A stretch of 64,000 bases of DNA from Pseudomonadota bacterium (GTDB lineage: Bacteria > Chloroflexota > UBA6077 > JAJPGT01), in the NCBI GenBank assembly GCA_021325655.1, contig JAJPGT010000099.1, positions 1 through 64,000 on the forward strand, given 5' to 3'. Below are positions 8,804 through 16,294 of this stretch, piece after piece. The translations under genes were made by a program, and so were the position numbers. Position 1 is the first letter of the stretch. Every line of letters begins with the position of its first letter. The notes beneath the pieces are model-generated. The model was not told where the DNA came from. It searched no databases and worked only from the letters and a program-made list of their open reading frames with translations.

Positions 8804-9832
8804 ATGAACCTATACTTTGGTGATCTGCACAATCACACTGGCTACTCGGATGGGCGCGGCCGGCCCGAGCAGGCGCTGGCGCAGATGCGTGAGCGCGGCC
8901 TCGACTTCGCCGCGCTCACCGACCACGCGGAATCGCTCAACATCCCGTTGATTACCCGCCGCAACTACCCGAACATCGCCACACCCTTCTCTTGCCCACC
9001 CCCGCCGGGGCTGACCGAGTGGGAGGACACCCTGCGCCAGGCCACGCTCGCCACGCAGGACGGCTTCCTGGCGCTGCGGGGCTTCGAGTTCTCCTCCAGC
9101 GTTCAGGGCCACGTGAACGTCTGGTTTAGTAAGGACTACGTGGACGCGATGACGCTTGGCGAGGAGGACCTGACGCCCTTCTGGCGCTGGCTCGCCACCG
9201 CCGAGCCCGGCATGGCCGAGCCCCTGGCCGGCTTCAACCACCCGGGAGTGCAGCCGCGGACGTTCGACCACCTCGCCTTCCGCCCTGAAGCCGCCGAGCG
9301 GTTGGTGACGCTGGAGATTTTCAACCGCGACGACGACTATTTCCCCTTCTACCTGCGCGCGCTGGACAACGGCTGGCGCCTGGGCGCGATCGGCGTCTCC
9401 GACCACCATCGCTGGGACTGGGGCAGCCCCCAGCTCGCGGTAGCGGGCGTCTACGCCGAGGCGCTCACCGCGGAGGGACTGCGCGAGGCGCTCGTGGCCC
9501 GGCGCGTCTACGCCACCCGCGAGCGCGGGCTGCACCTGGCACTCTGCCTGGATGGAGTGGAGATGGGTGGCCAGCTCCGCGCCCCGGCTAGCGCTGAGCT
9601 ACGGCTGGAGGTGGATGTGGAGGCAGCGCCGCGGGGCAGCGATCTGGCCCGGGTGGAGGTCTACAGCAGCGGCGGGAGCCTGGTGGCGGCCCAGCCGATC
9701 AGCGGCCGGCGAGCCCGGAGCGTCTTTGCGCTGCCCGCCCCGGCGTCCGGTGAGCGTTGGTACGTTGTGAAGCTGCTCTCGTCGGACCGCCACATCGCCA
9801 CTGCCAGCGCCATCTGGGTCCAGGCAGAGTAA
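8804..9832 (+). CDS. PHP-domain metal-dependent phosphoesterase (CehA/McbA-like)
   Basis: 342 residues. The PHP signature is at the N-terminus: GDLHNHTGYSDGRG (motif 1), then LTDHAE. Later metal ligands appear in FEFSSSVQGHVNVWF, FNHPG and GVSDHHRW, giving a full set of His/Asp ligands for a multinuclear metal site. The C-terminal ~90 residues form a separate region rich in beta-strands, as in larger PHP hydrolases. The protein is soluble, with no signal peptide. The natural substrate is unknown. The gene is preceded by 280 bp of non-coding sequence and faces a HAD hydrolase gene 28 bp downstream. Confidence 0.75.
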   Translation: MNLYFGDLHNHTGYSDGRGRPEQALAQMRERGLDFAALTDHAESLNIPLITRRNYPNIATPFSCPPPPGLTEWEDTLRQATLATQDGFLALRGFEFSSSVQGHVNVWFSKDYVDAMTLGEEDLTPFWRWLATAEPGMAEPLAGFNHPGVQPRTFDHLAFRPEAAERLVTLEIFNRDDDYFPFYLRALDNGWRLGAIGVSDHHRWDWGSPQLAVAGVYAEALTAEGLREALVARRVYATRERGLHLALCLDGVEMGGQLRAPASAELRLEVDVEAAPRGSDLARVEVYSSGGSLVAAQPISGRRARSVFALPAPASGERWYVVKLLSSDRHIATASAIWVQAE

Positions 9833-9860
9833 GGCGCCTGCCGCGCGGTGCTGGGAGCGG

Positions 9861-10547
9861 TCAGACCCCCAGCAGCTCCGCCACCGGCGCCAAATCAGGG
9901 AAGGTCCAGTCGGGCTCCGGCCGCCCGGGGGCGAGCTGCTCCCGCTGTCGATTGATCCAGGCAGTCTGGAAGCCCATCGGCCTGGCCCGCGGCAGGTCCA
10001 CTACCTGGGATTGGAAGACGTGCAGCACCTGGCTGGCGGGCAGACCCAGCCGCCGCAGCGCCTCCTCGAACGGGCGCGGATCGGGCTTGTAGGCGCCCAC
10101 GTCCTGCGCGGTGACGACCTGGGTGAACGGCACATCCATGAGCCGAATGCTGGCGGCGATGATCTCCCGCGTGGTGTTGGAGATGATGCACAGCGGGTAC
10201 CTCCGGCTGAGCCGGGTCAGCACTGCGTGGGTATCCGGGAAGGGAGACCAGGCCTTCATGTCTTCCCCGAAATCCACCCCATCATCAGGCTCGACTGTCA
10301 GGCCGAAGTCACGCAGCGCCCGCTGCAGGCTGGTCCGCAGCACCTGGTCATACGGCAGAAACGGCCCGGCGATGGTGGGAAGCTCGCACTGGTAGTACCA
10401 GTGCTGGTAGAAGCGCTCCGGGTCTACCTGGCGGGCGCCCTTGCGCTCGAGCACGCGCCGCAGATACGCGCGAATGCCCGTCTCCCAATCGATCAGTGTT
10501 CCGTAGCAGTCGAACGTCAGCGCCCGCACTGCGGCTGGATCAGCCAT
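9861..10547 (-). CDS. HAD-superfamily hydrolase, haloacid dehalogenase type II-like
   Basis: 228 residues from ATG 10547, with GAGGGGAG just upstream. HAD motif I is LTFDCYGTLIDW (nucleophile Asp; second acidic position replaced by Tyr, as in L-2-haloacid dehalogenases). Motif II is IISNTT. Motif III is the Lys in YKPDPRPF. The weak motif IV region is around HVFQSQVVDLPRA, where the usual two acidic residues are less clear. The cap domain lies between motifs I and II (~residues 15-100). It would be a cytosolic hydrolase of phosphorylated or halogenated small acids; the substrate is unassigned. Confidence 0.75.
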   Translation of the reverse strand: MADPAAVRALTFDCYGTLIDWETGIRAYLRRVLERKGARQVDPERFYQHWYYQCELPTIAGPFLPYDQVLRTSLQRALRDFGLTVEPDDGVDFGEDMKAWSPFPDTHAVLTRLSRRYPLCIISNTTREIIAASIRLMDVPFTQVVTAQDVGAYKPDPRPFEEALRRLGLPASQVLHVFQSQVVDLPRARPMGFQTAWINRQREQLAPGRPEPDWTFPDLAPVAELLGV

Positions 10548-10616
10548 GTCTCCCCTCACCCTGAGCCTTCTGCTGTGGCCCGCGGCTCACGCCGCCACTG
10601 GGTTGATTAAACAGAT

Positions 10617-10641
10617 TGAGCGGGGCTGTTGGCCCCGCTCA
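10617..10641 (-). terminator. Hairpin terminator downstream of the zinc-ribbon gene
   Basis: A 10-bp perfect inverted repeat (10617-10626 with 10632-10641) with a 5-base loop lies 20 bp after the zinc-ribbon stop. On the minus strand it is followed by ATCTGTTTAAT, a modest T-rich tail. Confidence 0.65.
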
Positions 10642-10660
10642 TCTCGCTCTGATCGTGAGC

Positions 10661-11050
10661 TTAGTAGCGGGAGGATCGGGAAGAGTACCCACCGCCCAGC
10701 TTGGAGAAGCAGTCCGAGCAGTAGACCGGCTTGTCGCCACGCGGCTGGAAGGGCACGCGCGCCTCGTTGCCACACGAGGAGCAGGTGGCAGTGAACAGCT
10801 CGCGCCGGCCATAGCTGCCGCTGCCGCCCGAGGAATAGCCACCAGTGGAGTACCCGCCGGTGGAATAGCTGCTGCCCGAGGAATAGCCGCTTGACTCGCC
10901 CCGGCTGGACCGGCGCGCCTGGCGGCAATCCGGGCAGCGTCCCGGTTCATTGGTGAAGCCGCGGCTGGCGTAGAACTCCTGCTCGCCCCGGGTAAAGATG
11001 AACGCCCGACCGCAATCGCGGCAGGTAAGGGTCTTGTCCGCGTAACTCAA
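10661..11050 (-). CDS. Double zinc-ribbon protein with Gly/Ser/Tyr-rich linker
   Basis: 129 residues. The start is taken as TTG 11050 because AGGAG lies six bases upstream and family members begin (M)SYADKTLTCRDCG; a more upstream ATG would add about 30 unrelated residues. The first CxxC-x(n)-CxxC ribbon (CRDCG...CPDC, residues ~10-40) matches the probable zinc-ribbon seen in Chloroflexi and cyanobacteria. A ~40-residue linker of Ser, Gly and Tyr repeats follows. The second ribbon (CSSCG...YCSDCF) is the CxxC-x17-CxxC type. It is likely a cytosolic zinc-binding protein; its nucleic-acid or protein partner is unknown. It is monocistronic with its own terminator. Confidence 0.8.
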   Translation of the reverse strand: MSYADKTLTCRDCGRAFIFTRGEQEFYASRGFTNEPGRCPDCRQARRSSRGESSGYSSGSSYSTGGYSTGGYSSGGSGSYGRRELFTATCSSCGNEARVPFQPRGDKPVYCSDCFSKLGGGYSSRSSRY

Positions 11051-11280
11051 CGCTGACTCCTGAGTAAAGAGCTTGGTGGGTTTCGTCAGCGCGAGTTGGG
11101 GGAGAGCGAGCCGGAAAAGCCTCGGCGTGTCGACGCCCACGTGCCAGCCTGTGCGAAACGTCCCAGCAGTAGATAGTGTACCACATCCCAGGAAGCCTGT
11201 ACATACCTGTTACCAGGCTTTTCATCGCGAACGACGGCGGGGTACTCTGAGCTCGGGACTCGCGTGCAGGGGGTAGCAGC

Positions 11281-12576
11281 GTGGTGTCGCGACAGCCCAT
11301 GCCTACGGAATCGATCTTCGCCATGGAGACGCCACCGATCAAGTTTGGCCCGGGGGCGACGGAGGAGGTCGGGTTCGACCTGCGGCGCCTGGGGGTGACC
11401 CGCGCCTTGATCGTGACCGATCCGACCATCGCTCGCCTTGGCCTGGCCGACCGCGTGCGCGCTGCCGCGGAGGAGGAGGGCGTCCAGGCCGAGGTGTTCG
11501 ACGAGGTCCACGTGGAGCCGACCGACGAGTCGTTCGAGGCGGCGATCCGCTTTGCCCGCGACCGCTCGTTCGACGGCTTTGTCGCGGTCGGCGGCGGCAG
11601 CGTGATGGACACCGCCAAGGCGATCAATCTCTTCACCACGTATCCGGCCGACCTGTACGAGTACGTGAATCGGCCGCTCGGTCGGGGGAGCCCGGTGCCT
11701 GGGCCGCTGCGGCCGCTGATCGCGATCCCCACCACCAGCGGCACCGGCAGTGAAACCACCGCTGTGGCGGTGCTGGACATTCTGGAGCTCAAGACCAAGA
11801 CGGGCATTGCGCACCGCTTCCTGCGCCCCGCACTGGCGCTGGTCGACCCGCTGAATACGCTGACCTGCCCACCCGAGGTGACCGCCGCGGCGGGAATGGA
11901 CGCACTGTTCCATGCGCTGGAGTCGTATACGAGCCGGCGCTACGACGCACGGCCGGCCTGGCCCAGTCCAGCCGAGCGGCCGATCTACCTCGGCGCCAAC
12001 CCGATCAGCGACCTGTGGTGCGAGAAGGCGATCGAACTGGTGGGCCGCTCGCTCCGCCGGGCGGTAGCCAACGGCTACGACCTGGAGGCGCGCACGGACA
12101 TGGCGCTGGCGGCGACGTTCGCCAGCGTCGGCTTCGGCAACTCGGGCGTCCATATCCCCCACACCCTGGCCTACCCGATCGCCGGCCGGGTGCGGGACTA
12201 CGTCCCGCCCGGCTACCCGGTCCACGAGCCGATGGTGCCCCATGGCATCTCGGTGAGCCTGACCGCCCCGGCCGCCTTCGAGTACACCTACCCGGCCTGC
12301 CCGGAACGGCACCTGCACGCGGCACGGCTCCTGGGCGCCAACGTAGAGGGGGTGTCGATTACCGAGGGCCACGACGTGCTGCCGAACGCGCTGCGCGCCC
12401 TGATGCGCGACATCGCCTTTCCGAATGGGCTGGAGGCGATCGGCTACCGCGAGAGCGACGTACCCGCCCTGGTAGAGGGTGGCATGGCCCAGCAGCGGAT
12501 GCACGGCGGCTGTCCCCGGCCGCTGAACCCCCAGGTGCTGGGCGAGGTGCTCCGCCGCTCGCTGCGCTGCTGGTAG
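11281..12576 (+). CDS. Hydroxyacid-oxoacid transhydrogenase (ADHFE1/HOT-like iron-containing alcohol dehydrogenase)
   Basis: 431 residues from GTG 11281. The N-terminal nucleotide-binding domain includes VGGGSVMDTAKAIN and the TTSGTGSE loop. The C-terminal helical domain carries the iron ligands of the Fe-ADH family (AAGMDALFHALES and GNSGVHIPHTLAYP). The stretch from HIPHTLAYPI through EPMVPHGISVSLTAPA and PERHLHAARLLG closely resembles animal ADHFE1, which couples 4-hydroxybutyrate oxidation to 2-oxoglutarate reduction. A cytosolic transhydrogenase acting on hydroxy acids is therefore the best reading; a conventional NAD-dependent alcohol dehydrogenase is the alternative. It stands alone, divergent from the zinc-ribbon gene. 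Confidence 0.82.
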   Translation: MVSRQPMPTESIFAMETPPIKFGPGATEEVGFDLRRLGVTRALIVTDPTIARLGLADRVRAAAEEEGVQAEVFDEVHVEPTDESFEAAIRFARDRSFDGFVAVGGGSVMDTAKAINLFTTYPADLYEYVNRPLGRGSPVPGPLRPLIAIPTTSGTGSETTAVAVLDILELKTKTGIAHRFLRPALALVDPLNTLTCPPEVTAAAGMDALFHALESYTSRRYDARPAWPSPAERPIYLGANPISDLWCEKAIELVGRSLRRAVANGYDLEARTDMALAATFASVGFGNSGVHIPHTLAYPIAGRVRDYVPPGYPVHEPMVPHGISVSLTAPAAFEYTYPACPERHLHAARLLGANVEGVSITEGHDVLPNALRALMRDIAFPNGLEAIGYRESDVPALVEGGMAQQRMHGGCPRPLNPQVLGEVLRRSLRCW

Positions 12577-12673
12577 CCCGCGACCGTTATCGCCACCCGG
12601 GCTGTTCGTGGATGGCAGAGCTGGCCACGCTGCTGGCACGAGCGGTGCATAGCGCTGGGCGGGAGGCTGAGGC

Positions 12674-12964
12674 ATGGCACGAGACATCGCCGAGCTGTAC
12701 ATCCAGCGCGCCGATCTCCAGGGCCGGGAAGCGGAATGCGCGCGGCTGCTCCGCCAGATGCCGGGAGTGCTGGGTGCGCAGATGGCGGGATCGGACCCGG
12801 AGTCCATCGAGCTGCGGGTCCGGGTGGAGTTCGATCCCGGCGCGACGAATCCGGTGGTCCTGCGCGAGGCGCTGGAGCGGGCCGGCTTTACCGTGATGTC
12901 AGCAGGAGAGCGGGGCGGCGCGCCCGAGAAGGGCCCAGCAACACGCGGCCTCGGGCTCGAGTAG
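12674..12964 (+). CDS. Small protein with HMA-like alpha/beta pattern, no CxxC (96 aa)
   Basis: ATG 12674 follows GGGAGG. The pattern of strands and helices (ELYIQRADLQGREAECARLL, VLGAQMAGS, ELRVRVEFDPG, PVVLREALERAGFTV) resembles the beta-alpha-beta-beta-alpha-beta ferredoxin-like fold of heavy-metal-associated domains. The metal-binding CxxC is absent, and one Cys sits in helix 1. The resemblance is structural guesswork; no function is assigned. It follows the transhydrogenase gene by 97 bp and converges on the hexapeptide-repeat gene across a hairpin that covers its stop codon. Confidence 0.6.
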   Translation: MARDIAELYIQRADLQGREAECARLLRQMPGVLGAQMAGSDPESIELRVRVEFDPGATNPVVLREALERAGFTVMSAGERGGAPEKGPATRGLGLE

Positions 12965-12978
12965 CGGCCGCTCGAGCC
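12954..12978. terminator. Bidirectional hairpin between convergent genes
   Basis: GGCTCGAG (12954-12961) pairs perfectly with CTCGAGCC (12971-12978) across a 9-base loop. It covers the stop codon of the plus-strand gene and abuts the stop of the minus-strand gene at 12979. Confidence 0.55.
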
Positions 12979-13617
12979 TCACCCGTCCGACTGTTCCGAA
13001 CCCTCTGGCTCGACCACCTGGTCGTTCCGGTGGGCAGCCAGCGCCCGGGTGTATTTGCGGAGCAGCTCGTCCATGATCTGCGCCCGGCGCTTGCCTTCAG
13101 GCTCGATCCCAAACACGTAGCGGACGAAGCTGAGCCGATCCAGCTCCGCGTGGACGACCGGGGCCTGGTCGGGCGGGTAGATGCGGCCAGGCCGGCCAAA
13201 CGCGATGAAGCCAATCGGGACACGGGCTCCGTCCGGCAGCTCAGTGTCGACGTGCACCTTGCCATCCAGGGCGACGACGCACGCCTCGCCAAGCCTGGCA
13301 CCATTGAAGACCATCGCCCCGGTGGCGATGAAGCAGCGGGCTCCAACCGTGCAGCCGGTCAGGTAAGCGTGCGGTCCCACCAACACCTGCTCTCCAAGCT
13401 GGAGCGGGAAGCGTCCTGCTGCGCGCAGCACCGCCTGCTCCATGACCACGCACTCGCGGCCGACGATGAGATCCGCTCCGCTCTCGGCGGTGAGCACCGC
13501 CCCGTGCAGGATCACCGCGCCGGGTCCAACGCTGACCGCGCCGGAGAGCACCGCGGTCGGCGCCACCCAGGCGGTGGGGTCGATCCGCGGCCGGCGGCCG
13601 CCATGCTCCACCAACAA
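12979..13617 (-). CDS. Left-handed beta-helix hexapeptide-repeat protein (gamma-carbonic-anhydrase-like, ligands missing)
   Basis: 212 residues. Three consecutive codons TTG-TTG-GTG (13617-13609) could each start; TTG 13617 is eight bases from GGAGG. Residues ~10-140 contain hexapeptide repeats (IDPTAWVAPTAVLSG, VGPGAVILHGAVL, VGARCFIATGAMVFNGA) typical of gamma-class carbonic anhydrases and acyltransferases. The three zinc-binding His of gamma-carbonic anhydrase do not appear in register: Arg, Pro and Thr occupy the expected positions. A C-terminal extension follows. It may be a non-catalytic trimeric scaffold or an acetyltransferase-like protein; carbonic anhydrase activity is doubtful. Confidence 0.75.
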   Translation of the reverse strand: MLVEHGGRRPRIDPTAWVAPTAVLSGAVSVGPGAVILHGAVLTAESGADLIVGRECVVMEQAVLRAAGRFPLQLGEQVLVGPHAYLTGCTVGARCFIATGAMVFNGARLGEACVVALDGKVHVDTELPDGARVPIGFIAFGRPGRIYPPDQAPVVHAELDRLSFVRYVFGIEPEGKRRAQIMDELLRKYTRALAAHRNDQVVEPEGSEQSDG

Positions 13618-13895
13618 CGCTGGTACCTCCAGGTGTGCCTCAGACAGCTTCAGGCGCCGTTCCCTTCGTTATAGCTGCAAAACACAGCGGCTGGGTCGCT
13701 GGCAGGCCACCCATCGTCACGCTGACGAGACGGATTGCCAGGGCCTGGGGACGCAAGTACTCCATTTCGCGCCTGCTCAGCACGGTTCAAGATACAGGCG
13801 CGGGCACGCTCCTTCTCGCAGAGGGAGCGGCGGGCCAGGCTGCATCCGGGCGGCGTGAGCAGGTACCATTCCGGCAGGTTCCACCTGGAGCAGTG

Positions 13896-14366
13896 ATGCG
13901 CACCGATGTCATTCTGTTGAGCCATGGCAGCCGCGCCCCAGAGGCGCGCGAGTACTTTCTCGAGCTGTCCGGCGTGGTCAAGACGCTGACCGGCTGGCCA
14001 AACGTGGAGCCGGCGTTCATGGAGCTGTGCGAGCCGTCACTGGCGCAGGCGGTTGATGCCCGCGTCGCCGCTGGCGCCGAGCAGATCGTGGTGCTCCCCT
14101 GCTTTCTGCATCCGGGCCGCCACCTGATTCACGATATCCCGCGGCTGATGGCCGAGGCGCAGGCCCGCCATCCCACCGTTCCACTCATCCTGGCCGACCG
14201 CATCGGCACCCATCCCGACCTCGCCCGGCTCATCGGCGAGTGCGTCACCCAGGCGCTCAACGCCGAGGCGAGCGCCCCCGCCGCGCTCTGTCCGGGCTGC
14301 CTGAATCCCGACTGCAAGCACCGCGAGCAGAAGGCGCGGCTGCTCACCGGCAGCGCGCCGCTCTGA
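13896..14366 (+). CDS. CbiX/sirohydrochlorin-chelatase family protein with C-terminal CxxCx4C motif
   Basis: 156 residues from ATG 13896, with GGAG five bases upstream. The single-domain length matches the short CbiX type. LLSHGSR supplies the first His (residue 10), and PCFLHPGRHLIHDIP contains His 72, 76 and 79, which include the second metal-handling His. Members insert Co or Fe into tetrapyrroles in cobalamin or siroheme synthesis. The last ~25 residues hold CPGCLNPDC (Cys 132, 135, 140) then KHRE, an extra metal- or cluster-binding candidate. No other cobalamin or siroheme gene is adjacent, so the pathway cannot be fixed. Confidence 0.75.
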   Translation: MRTDVILLSHGSRAPEAREYFLELSGVVKTLTGWPNVEPAFMELCEPSLAQAVDARVAAGAEQIVVLPCFLHPGRHLIHDIPRLMAEAQARHPTVPLILADRIGTHPDLARLIGECVTQALNAEASAPAALCPGCLNPDCKHREQKARLLTGSAPL

Positions 14367-14575
14367 CATCCCGGCCACCCAGGACGCGCGGTACGCCCGG
14401 GCCGCACTGGTAGAATCGTTCGCTCCCGGGCCCCGCCCACGTACTCCATCGAAAGGATGGCTTCGGCCAGGACCAATGGCCCCTCGGTGCATCAATCGGC
14501 CGGCTTGCTGGCGCGTTTCGGCCAGGCCGGCAGGCCGTCCGCGCCGGCAAACTCGCCGGGCCGGAAGCGGCTAGC

Positions 14576-15565
14576 GTGCGGACGGGCAAGCTTTCCCCCG
14601 CGGAGCTGCGGCAGCTTGTGCTCGGCCGGCTGGGAGTGCGCCGACCCGACGTGCTCGTCCACGCCGCGCTGGGGGAAGACGCGGCGGTGATCGCGATGGG
14701 CGACGAGGCCTGCGTCATCACGGTGGACCCGATCACCGGCGCCAGCACGCAGGCCGGCTGGTTCGCCGTCCACGTCGCCTGTAACGACCTGGCGGCGATG
14801 GGCGCCGCCCCGGTCGGCGTGCTCGCGACGCTGCTGTACCCCGAGCAGGCCAGCCCGGACGACGTCGCCCGAACGATGGCGGACATCGACCGCGCCGCGC
14901 GCGAGCTGGACATCGAGGTGCTGGGCGGCCACACCGAGGTGACGCCCGGGCTGGTCGCCCCGATCATCGCCATGACCGCGGTCGGCCGCGCCCCACGCGA
15001 CCGCGTCGTCACCTCCGCTGGCGCCCGGCCCGGCCAGGCGCTGGTGCTGACCAAGGCGGCGGGACTGGAGGGCACGGCGATCCTCGCCACGGACCTGGCC
15101 GATCGGCTGGCCGGGCGGGTTCCGGAGGCGACGCTGGAGCGTGCCCGGCGCTTCGTGGAACGGCTGAGCGTGGTGCCCGAAGGGCTGCTCGCCGCTCGGC
15201 ACGGCGCCGCCGCGATGCACGATCCGACCGAGGGCGGGGTGCTGGGCGCGCTGTGGGAGCTGGCGGAGGCCTCCGGCGTCGGCTACCGGCTGCGCCGGGC
15301 CGACGTCCCGGTGCTGCCCGAAACCCGGGCGATCTGCGAGGCGCTTGGAGCGGACCCTCTGAAGCTGATCTCCAGCGGAGCGCTGCTGATCGCCTGCGAG
15401 GATGGCCCGGCGATGGTCGCCGCGCTCACCGCCGCCGGCATCCCAGCTACTGTAGTGGGCGAGATCGTCGCGAGTGAGCGGGTGCTGATCGGCCCCACCG
15501 GAGCGCAACCGGCCGAGCCGGTCTGGCGCGACGAGCTGTGGCGCTTGCTGGACGAGGCGCGGTGA
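14576..15565 (+). CDS. PurM/HypE-like ATP-binding superfamily protein
   Basis: 329 residues from GTG 14576. The N-terminal half has the AIR-synthase-related fold pattern: GEDAAVIAMG, then VDPITG, then the core WFAVHVACNDLAAMGAAP. The C-terminal half contains HDPTEGGVLGALWELAEASG, as in HypE, ThiL and selenophosphate synthetase relatives. HypE's terminal PRIC tail is absent and no hyp genes are nearby, so hydrogenase maturation is unlikely. It probably binds ATP and forms or uses an acyl-phosphate-type intermediate; the substrate is unknown. It ends in a GTGA overlap with the next HAD gene, so the two are likely coupled functionally. Confidence 0.72.
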   Translation: MRTGKLSPAELRQLVLGRLGVRRPDVLVHAALGEDAAVIAMGDEACVITVDPITGASTQAGWFAVHVACNDLAAMGAAPVGVLATLLYPEQASPDDVARTMADIDRAARELDIEVLGGHTEVTPGLVAPIIAMTAVGRAPRDRVVTSAGARPGQALVLTKAAGLEGTAILATDLADRLAGRVPEATLERARRFVERLSVVPEGLLAARHGAAAMHDPTEGGVLGALWELAEASGVGYRLRRADVPVLPETRAICEALGADPLKLISSGALLIACEDGPAMVAALTAAGIPATVVGEIVASERVLIGPTGAQPAEPVWRDELWRLLDEAR

Positions 15566-16257
15566 TCCAGGCGGTTCTGTTCGACTTCTACGACACGCTG
15601 GGAAAGATCCAGACCGAGCGCGTCCTGGCCGCACGCCGCGAGCTGGCACACCGCGCCGGCGTCCCGGAGGAGGCGTTCTTCGACGCCTGGCGGGCCACCT
15701 TCCAGGCCCGCTCGCTCGGCCAGCTCGGGCCACTGGAGCAGGAGCTGGCCACGGTGCTCGGCCAGCTCGGCCGCATCCTGCCCCAGGAACAGCTCACCGC
15801 GCTGGCCGACTTCGAGCGCGCCACCTGGCGCGCCGCGGTCCAGCTCTATCCCGACACTCGCCCGACGCTGGCCGTGCTCCGGCAACAGGGGCTGCGGCTC
15901 GGGCTGGTGAGCAACTGCTCCTGCCAGGCGGCGGAGGCGATCCGCTCCCTGGGGCTGGCTGCGCTGCTCGACACGCTCGTCCTCTCGTGCGAGGTTGGCA
16001 TCCTGAAGCCCGATCCCGGCATCTACCTGCGCGCCTGCGAGGATCTGGGGGTTGCGCCGAGTGCCTGCGCCTTCGTCGGCGACGGTGGGTCGCAGGAGCT
16101 GCGGGGCGCGTACACCCTCGGGATGCTCACCCTGCGGCTGGAACGGGCGGGCGAGCGGAACGACCTGGCCGTCGGCCAGCCGTACCACTACCATCTGACC
16201 ACCCTCGACCAGGTGTCCACGGTGCTCGCCAGTGCGCAGCACCCGGGTCCGCCATAA
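15562..16257 (+). CDS. HAD-superfamily hydrolase
   Basis: 231 residues from GTG 15562, which overlaps the preceding stop as GTGA; an in-frame upstream GTG/ATG-type start at 15538 is possible. Motif I is VLFDFYDTLG (nucleophile Asp, Tyr at the +2 position), motif II LGLVSNCS, motif III the Lys in GILKPDPGIY, motif IV FVGDGGSQEL. The helical cap lies at ~residues 15-90. It is a cytosolic phosphatase or dehalogenase-type enzyme. Coupling to the PurM-like gene suggests that it acts on that enzyme's phosphorylated product or a related metabolite. It is followed after 37 bp by an aminotransferase gene. Confidence 0.75.
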   Translation: MIQAVLFDFYDTLGKIQTERVLAARRELAHRAGVPEEAFFDAWRATFQARSLGQLGPLEQELATVLGQLGRILPQEQLTALADFERATWRAAVQLYPDTRPTLAVLRQQGLRLGLVSNCSCQAAEAIRSLGLAALLDTLVLSCEVGILKPDPGIYLRACEDLGVAPSACAFVGDGGSQELRGAYTLGMLTLRLERAGERNDLAVGQPYHYHLTTLDQVSTVLASAQHPGPP

Positions 16258-16294
16258 TTGCCAGCACACCGGCCACCGGCCGCCAGGAGAGAGC

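Noticed and set aside
11193..11220. Inverted repeat AAGCCTG...CAGGCTT with T-rich tail in the divergent region before the transhydrogenase gene
   Set aside because: Only 7 bp with a 14-base loop and no gene ending nearby. It could be an operator, but there is too little evidence to list it.
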